DNA of 64,000 nucleotides from Candidatus Accumulibacter sp. 66-26 (GTDB lineage: Bacteria; Pseudomonadota; Gammaproteobacteria; Burkholderiales; Rhodocyclaceae): the NCBI GenBank assembly GCA_001897745.1, contig MKUH01000014.1:62001-126000 (forward strand). Reading direction: 5' to 3'. Below are positions 63,902-64,000 of this stretch, piece after piece. Under the pieces are notes generated by a model. That model saw nothing but the letters and a program-made list of their open reading frames with translations, did not search any database and had not been told where the DNA came from. The translations under genes and the position numbers were made by a program. Each line of letters begins with the position of its first letter. The first letter of the stretch is position 1.

Positions 63902-64000
63902 GTGCAAGCGTTTCCGTTTGCGCGCCCCGGGCCGCCACCGGCCGATGCCGCCCGGATGCGAGCCCGTCCGATGAACGGGCCGGTCCATCGCGGCACGGCG
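63902..64000 (+). CDS. Possible start of a gene running off the right edge
   Basis: An open frame from GTG 63902 (or ATG 63971) continues to the window end. It encodes VQAFPFARPGPPP, then MRARPMNGPVHRGTA. TAGAAT (63889-63894) upstream could be a -10 box. Too short for a family assignment; it may be only chance. Confidence 0.25.
   Translation, partial: MQAFPFARPGPPPADAARMRARPMNGPVHRGTA

Overview
The window comes from a high-GC betaproteobacterium, most likely a Rhodocyclales relative (Azonexaceae/Rhodocyclaceae type). This is inferred from gene content and order: scpA-scpB-rluB, rimP-nusA-infB-rbfA-truB-rpsO-pnp, gcvTHP behind a glycine riboswitch, bfd-bfr, fpr next to a LysR gene, and many small hypotheticals of that group. 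No rRNA, CRISPR array, prophage or intact insertion sequence is visible. Three tRNA genes (Pro-TGG, Arg-TCT, His-GTG) lie at about 59.2-59.5 kb.

Layout. 0-8.8 kb: housekeeping and small genes (yaeQ end, DUF3301, acpH, DUF3617, an AsmA/DUF748-like protein, an NTF2-like protein, a methyltransferase, the RbgA/YlqF GTPase, DUF1330, a DMT exporter, and a tautomerase divergent from a LysR regulator). 8.9-20.1 kb: an accessory block, visibly lower in GC than its flanks, with FecR and FecI on the minus strand and, divergently, a TonB-dependent receptor, a 43-residue Cys-rich peptide, three overlapping radical-SAM/SPASM enzymes, an ABC ATPase, an ABC-2 permease and a secreted beta-propeller protein ending in one c-type heme motif. 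20.2-37.7 kb: rRNA modification (RlmI-like, RlhA), slyX, ettA, a diguanylate cyclase, a stand-alone lipoyl protein, fpr/finR, glutathione peroxidase, an FKBP isomerase, a YegD-type Hsp70, a zinc-finger-less ClpX-like ATPase and a bactofilin. 38-45.9 kb: glycine cleavage, iron storage (bfd, bfr), a PHP phosphoesterase, yciO and an M50 protease. 45.9-58.5 kb: trpS, scpAB, rluB and the long translation/transcription operon ending at pnp. 58.5-64 kb: dksA, tRNAs, a small inverted-repeat element, an MbfA-type iron exporter, a cation/proton antiporter, and small envelope genes, one with a frameshift.

The most interesting region is 8.9-20.1 kb. Its order (sigma factor, anti-sigma, TonB receptor, small Cys peptide, maturases, exporter, heme protein) parallels the published logic of methanobactin loci, but the modifying enzymes are three radical-SAM/SPASM proteins and not MbnB/MbnC. 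I infer a ribosomally made, post-translationally modified peptide (RiPP). It would be made in the cytoplasm, exported by the ABC pair, and either recaptured through the TonB receptor to signal to FecR/FecI (metallophore-like) or assembled with the periplasmic propeller-heme protein (like the thioether-crosslinked gamma subunit of quinohemoprotein amine dehydrogenase). The sequence does not decide between these.
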